64,000 bases of DNA from Burkholderia sp. Bp9142 (GTDB taxonomy: Bacteria > Pseudomonadota > Gammaproteobacteria > Burkholderiales > Burkholderiaceae). This document shows, piece after piece, positions 61,742-64,000 of this stretch. Each line of letters opens with the position of its first letter. Position 1 is the stretch's first letter. The notes under the pieces were generated by a model. The model worked only from the letters and a program-made list of their open reading frames with translations. It did no database searches and was not told the DNA's origin. The stretch spans positions 62,001 through 126,000 of the forward strand of contig NZ_QTPP01000015.1 of NCBI RefSeq assembly GCF_003853415.1. The letters run 5' to 3'. A program made the translations under genes and the position numbers.

Positions 61742-62596
61742 TTAGCGAGCACGCGCATGTCTGGCACCGGATTCGCCTGCGATTTGCCCGAACCGGTAGC
61801 TTGAGGGTGAAGGAGGCCCTCGGTGCCGTCCGCCGGCCATGCACATGGCCGGATCATCACCTGCTGTTCCGGCAATGAAAAGTAGCGGCATCAGGGAATT
61901 CCCGCGCGGATGCGCGATGCGTGCAGCCGGAGCGCGTTCCCAATTCAACAATGCCATGATGCGACGGGAAGGCTCCTCTTCGAGAAGCGCCCGGCGTAGC
62001 CACATATCAAAATCGACCGATGATGGAGTTGCTGTCTGCCTTGTCCGATTCTGTTCGTCGTGACACGATCCGCAACCGATGATGAGCACGTTTTCGTCTC
62101 GGAGTTGTGCAATGGCGCGGCCAGCGGCCCAATGTATGCCGGGATCGAGGCTCGCCCGGAGCGACAACCGCGCGACGGGAATGCAGGCATCCGGATACAT
62201 CGTGCCGAGCACATTCAGCACTCCGCCATCGATCTGGTAGTCAGCGGCTTCGCGAGTCGGTAAGGCGGCGCCATCAAGGAGATCATGAACACGCCTGGAA
62301 AGCAGGGTGCCGTATCCGAGATGGGCGCTTTCGTCGTGGTGCCTCGAGGCCCCGGCACGATTGCACCTTGTGGCGGGCTCCGGCAAGGACGATATCGTGA
62401 ATGCCGGCTCCTCCCAGTCGCCCGACACGAAGAGTATTGCGTCAGGACGCTGCGACAGTTGGCGTGGAATATCCCGGATTGATCGTTCGAGATGGCGATC
62501 GTGCCCGCCTGCCTGACTGTCCATATCGAGCGATGGGTCGCCGTCATGCGACAAGAAATAGACAGGATGTCGGTGAGAGCTGATGGCTGCGCTCAT
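61742..62596 (-). pseudogene. Decayed class III extradiol (DODA-type) dioxygenase
   Basis: The 284-codon frame is still open and shows the DODA/LigB-like order: YFLSHDGDPSLDMD, ILFVSGDWEEPAFTISS, LGTMYPDACIPVARLSLRASLDPGIHW, LIIGCGSCHDE and ALLNWERAPAARIAHPRGNSLMPLLF. But several metal residues are lost: the GLDHG motif reads QIDGGV, the HWE motif reads GDWEE, and the C-terminus ends in a frame-shifted tail. Either a pseudogene or a non-enzymatic relative. An intact paralogue lies at 63621-64000. Confidence 0.65.
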
Positions 62597-62631
62597 ATTT
62601 CGTCAGGCATGCGGAGTTGATCGGGAAAAGG

Positions 62632-63537
62632 TCAATCGTGTCGAAGGACAACTTTCCCGTTTGTACCCGCCGCGACTGCGTCCTGTGCCGCGCCGATTTG
62701 TGCCAGCGTGAACGTTCGTGAAATCGGTATGACTAGCAAGCCGCGCGCTGCGGCGTCAAGCACCGAGTCAAGCGTGGCAGCGTCAGTGCGATGGTAAAGC
62801 TCATGAATGGTGACGCGGTTGTCGGCATTGGCCTGATGCGGCACGGGAACGATGCTGGCGACTTGCCCGCCGTCGCGAACGTGTCCGATGAGATTGTGTG
62901 CGACGGGTGCCGCGGCACTGATGGCGAAGTCGAACGAGTGGATCGTCGGTTGCGAAGTGATATCGAGCGCGTTGCCGGCAATGTCACGCGCTTCGTCGAG
63001 TCGCTCGGGCCGGACTCCGGCGACGGGATGGGCACCCAACTGCTTGAGATACTGGATCGCGGCGCGGCCCACCGCGCCGAGGGCGCCCGAAACGAGCACA
63101 CGGTCGCCGACCTGAATGCCCAGCGCGTCGACAGTTTGTCGTCCGGTGAGGCCAGCTTTTACGAGCGTGGCCCCTTGCTCGAAACTCAATGTGGCAGGCA
63201 ACCTCGCTACTGAACCAGCCGGAACCACGCCATACTCCGCATGCGCACCTTTCCCGTTCGCGGCGAAGTCGGCAACGACGCGGTCGCCGATGGTGAACCC
63301 GGTAACGCCGGCCCCCAATGCCGCGACGGTGCCGGCTGCATCGCCACCCAGCACCGCGGGCAGCGGCAAGGGAATGTACTGAGCCATGAAGCCTTGACGA
63401 AGAATGAGGTCAAAGGGGTTCACGGCCGAGGCCATGATGTTGATCAGGATCTCGCCAGCACCCGGTTCCGGGATCGGCAGGTCTTCGAGTGCGAACTGAT
63501 CGGTATCGCCATACGACTTCAAAACTGCAGCTTTCAT
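62632..63537 (-). CDS. Zinc-free NADP-dependent quinone/enone oxidoreductase
   Basis: 301 residues from ATG 63537 behind GGAG. MDR-family quinone-oxidoreductase type: MKAAVLKSYGDTDQFALEDLPIPEPGAGEILINIMASAVNPFDLILRQG, GGDAAGTVAALGAGVTGFTIGDRVVADF, LVSGALGAVGRAAIQYLKQLGAHPVAGVRPERL (NADPH site). The cysteines of zinc ADHs are absent. It reduces quinones or enones. It lies between the two DODA-type genes on the same strand. Confidence 0.92.
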   Translation of the reverse strand: MKAAVLKSYGDTDQFALEDLPIPEPGAGEILINIMASAVNPFDLILRQGFMAQYIPLPLPAVLGGDAAGTVAALGAGVTGFTIGDRVVADFAANGKGAHAEYGVVPAGSVARLPATLSFEQGATLVKAGLTGRQTVDALGIQVGDRVLVSGALGAVGRAAIQYLKQLGAHPVAGVRPERLDEARDIAGNALDITSQPTIHSFDFAISAAAPVAHNLIGHVRDGGQVASIVPVPHQANADNRVTIHELYHRTDAATLDSVLDAAARGLLVIPISRTFTLAQIGAAQDAVAAGTNGKVVLRHD

Positions 63538-63620
63538 TGCTGTTCTCCAGAAATGGGATGCCAATCGGCCGGGGCGCCGATCGGCATGTACGAGACACAT
63601 GCGATTAAAGCGGAATCGCC

Positions 63621-64000
63621 TTAGCGCCCTGCAGCGGGTGCTTCCGGCGGGTTGCCGAAACGAAAGCTCGACACGGTAAGCCCGCCTGCGAAATCGGTCT
63701 GGTGATAAATCGTCGAACCGGTCTCGTCCCATGCAGCGCCAACTGCAACCATCAACGGAAGCAGATGATCTTCTCGTGGGTGCGCATCGCGCGCGTGCGG
63801 CGCCTGTTCCCAGTCGACGAGACGCGCCGCACGCTCATCCGATTTCACGTGCACGAGCGTCCATTGCAGCCAGGCATCAAATTGTCGAGAGGCCTCGTGC
63901 CCGGATGCGTCGCGCATGGCGGGCAAGTTGTGAAAGCTCAGGCCGCTGCCGATGATCAGAACGCCCTCGTCGCGCAATGGTGCCAAGGCCCGGCCGAGTT
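63621..64000 (-). CDS. DODA-type class III extradiol dioxygenase, partial (N-terminus beyond window)
   Basis: The minus-strand frame from the right edge to 63621 gives the C-terminal third of an intact DODA/LigB-family protein: LGRALAPLRDEGVLIIGSGLSFHNL, RQFDAWLQWTLV, WEQAPHARDAHPREDHLLPLMVAVGAAWDE, and TDFAGGLTVSSFRFGNPPEA. The metal-associated His residues in SFHNL and HPREDHLLPL are present. These enzymes open catechol rings (for example of DOPA) or act as zinc dioxygenases on related phenols. The start is outside the window. Confidence 0.85.
   Translation of the reverse strand, partial: LGRALAPLRDEGVLIIGSGLSFHNLPAMRDASGHEASRQFDAWLQWTLVHVKSDERAARLVDWEQAPHARDAHPREDHLLPLMVAVGAAWDETGSTIYHQTDFAGGLTVSSFRFGNPPEAPAAGR

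Overview
The window looks like part of a large Burkholderia or Paraburkholderia replicon. The reasons are high GC with strong third-position bias, three Gram-negative trimeric porins of the Burkholderia type, RraA, IclR, LysR, TetR and GntR regulators beside catabolic genes, and many transporter-plus-enzyme cassettes. No rRNA, tRNA or CRISPR was seen. It reads as a mosaic catabolic region. The stretches around 2-4 kb and 28.5-34 kb look poorer in GC by eye than 13.6-25 kb and 37-60 kb. Old mobile-element debris lies at 5.4-7.2 kb and a broken housekeeping-gene fragment at 25.3-25.5 kb.

1-13.4 kb: two metal-dependent amidohydrolases (one cut by the window edge), an isochorismatase-fold hydrolase, an aromatic-acid MFS importer, IS3-family remnants, an operon with an NRAMP manganese transporter, a chemoreceptor, and a CapA-like metallophosphoesterase operon. 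Five copies of one 17-20 bp sequence (TCAGTCTGCCTGTATAT or its complement) precede four transcription units. In two of these the distance to the start codon is identical, so this part looks like a small regulon.

13.6-25.2 kb: a sugar-acid module. It has a porin, a GudP-like MFS transporter, an alpha/beta hydrolase, an enolase-superfamily dehydratase, a uronate-dehydrogenase-like SDR, a Dabb protein, an alpha-ketoglutarate-semialdehyde-type dehydrogenase, a SnoaL-like protein, an aldose 1-epimerase, an RraA-like protein, and a regulator in which an IclR repressor is fused to an SMP-30/gluconolactonase propeller that lacks the usual metal ligands.

25.7-37 kb: aromatic O-demethylation with formaldehyde disposal. 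A VanB-type reductase, class III alcohol dehydrogenase and Gfa on the minus strand face two tandem VanA-type Rieske oxygenases, a porin and S-formylglutathione hydrolase on the plus strand. A third Rieske oxygenase sits between a LysR and a FadR-type regulator.

37.2-58 kb: a YceI protein, an operon of ornithine-cyclodeaminase-like, DapA-like and succinate-semialdehyde-type dehydrogenase genes, two paralogous TetR regulators, an MFS plus fourth Rieske oxygenase, a BKACE plus cupin pair, a binding-protein-like gene with two coupled enzymes, a porin, an MFS, and a probable meta-cleavage operon (FAH hydrolase, FAD monooxygenase, VOC extradiol-type dioxygenase, tiny Rieske protein, MFS). Several promoters here carry related GAAACG/CGTTTC operator-like sequences.

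58.4-64 kb: an MFS-SDR operon divergent from a TetR gene with textbook palindromic operators, an ABM monooxygenase, a decayed class III extradiol (DODA-type) gene, a quinone oxidoreductase, and an intact DODA gene cut by the right edge.
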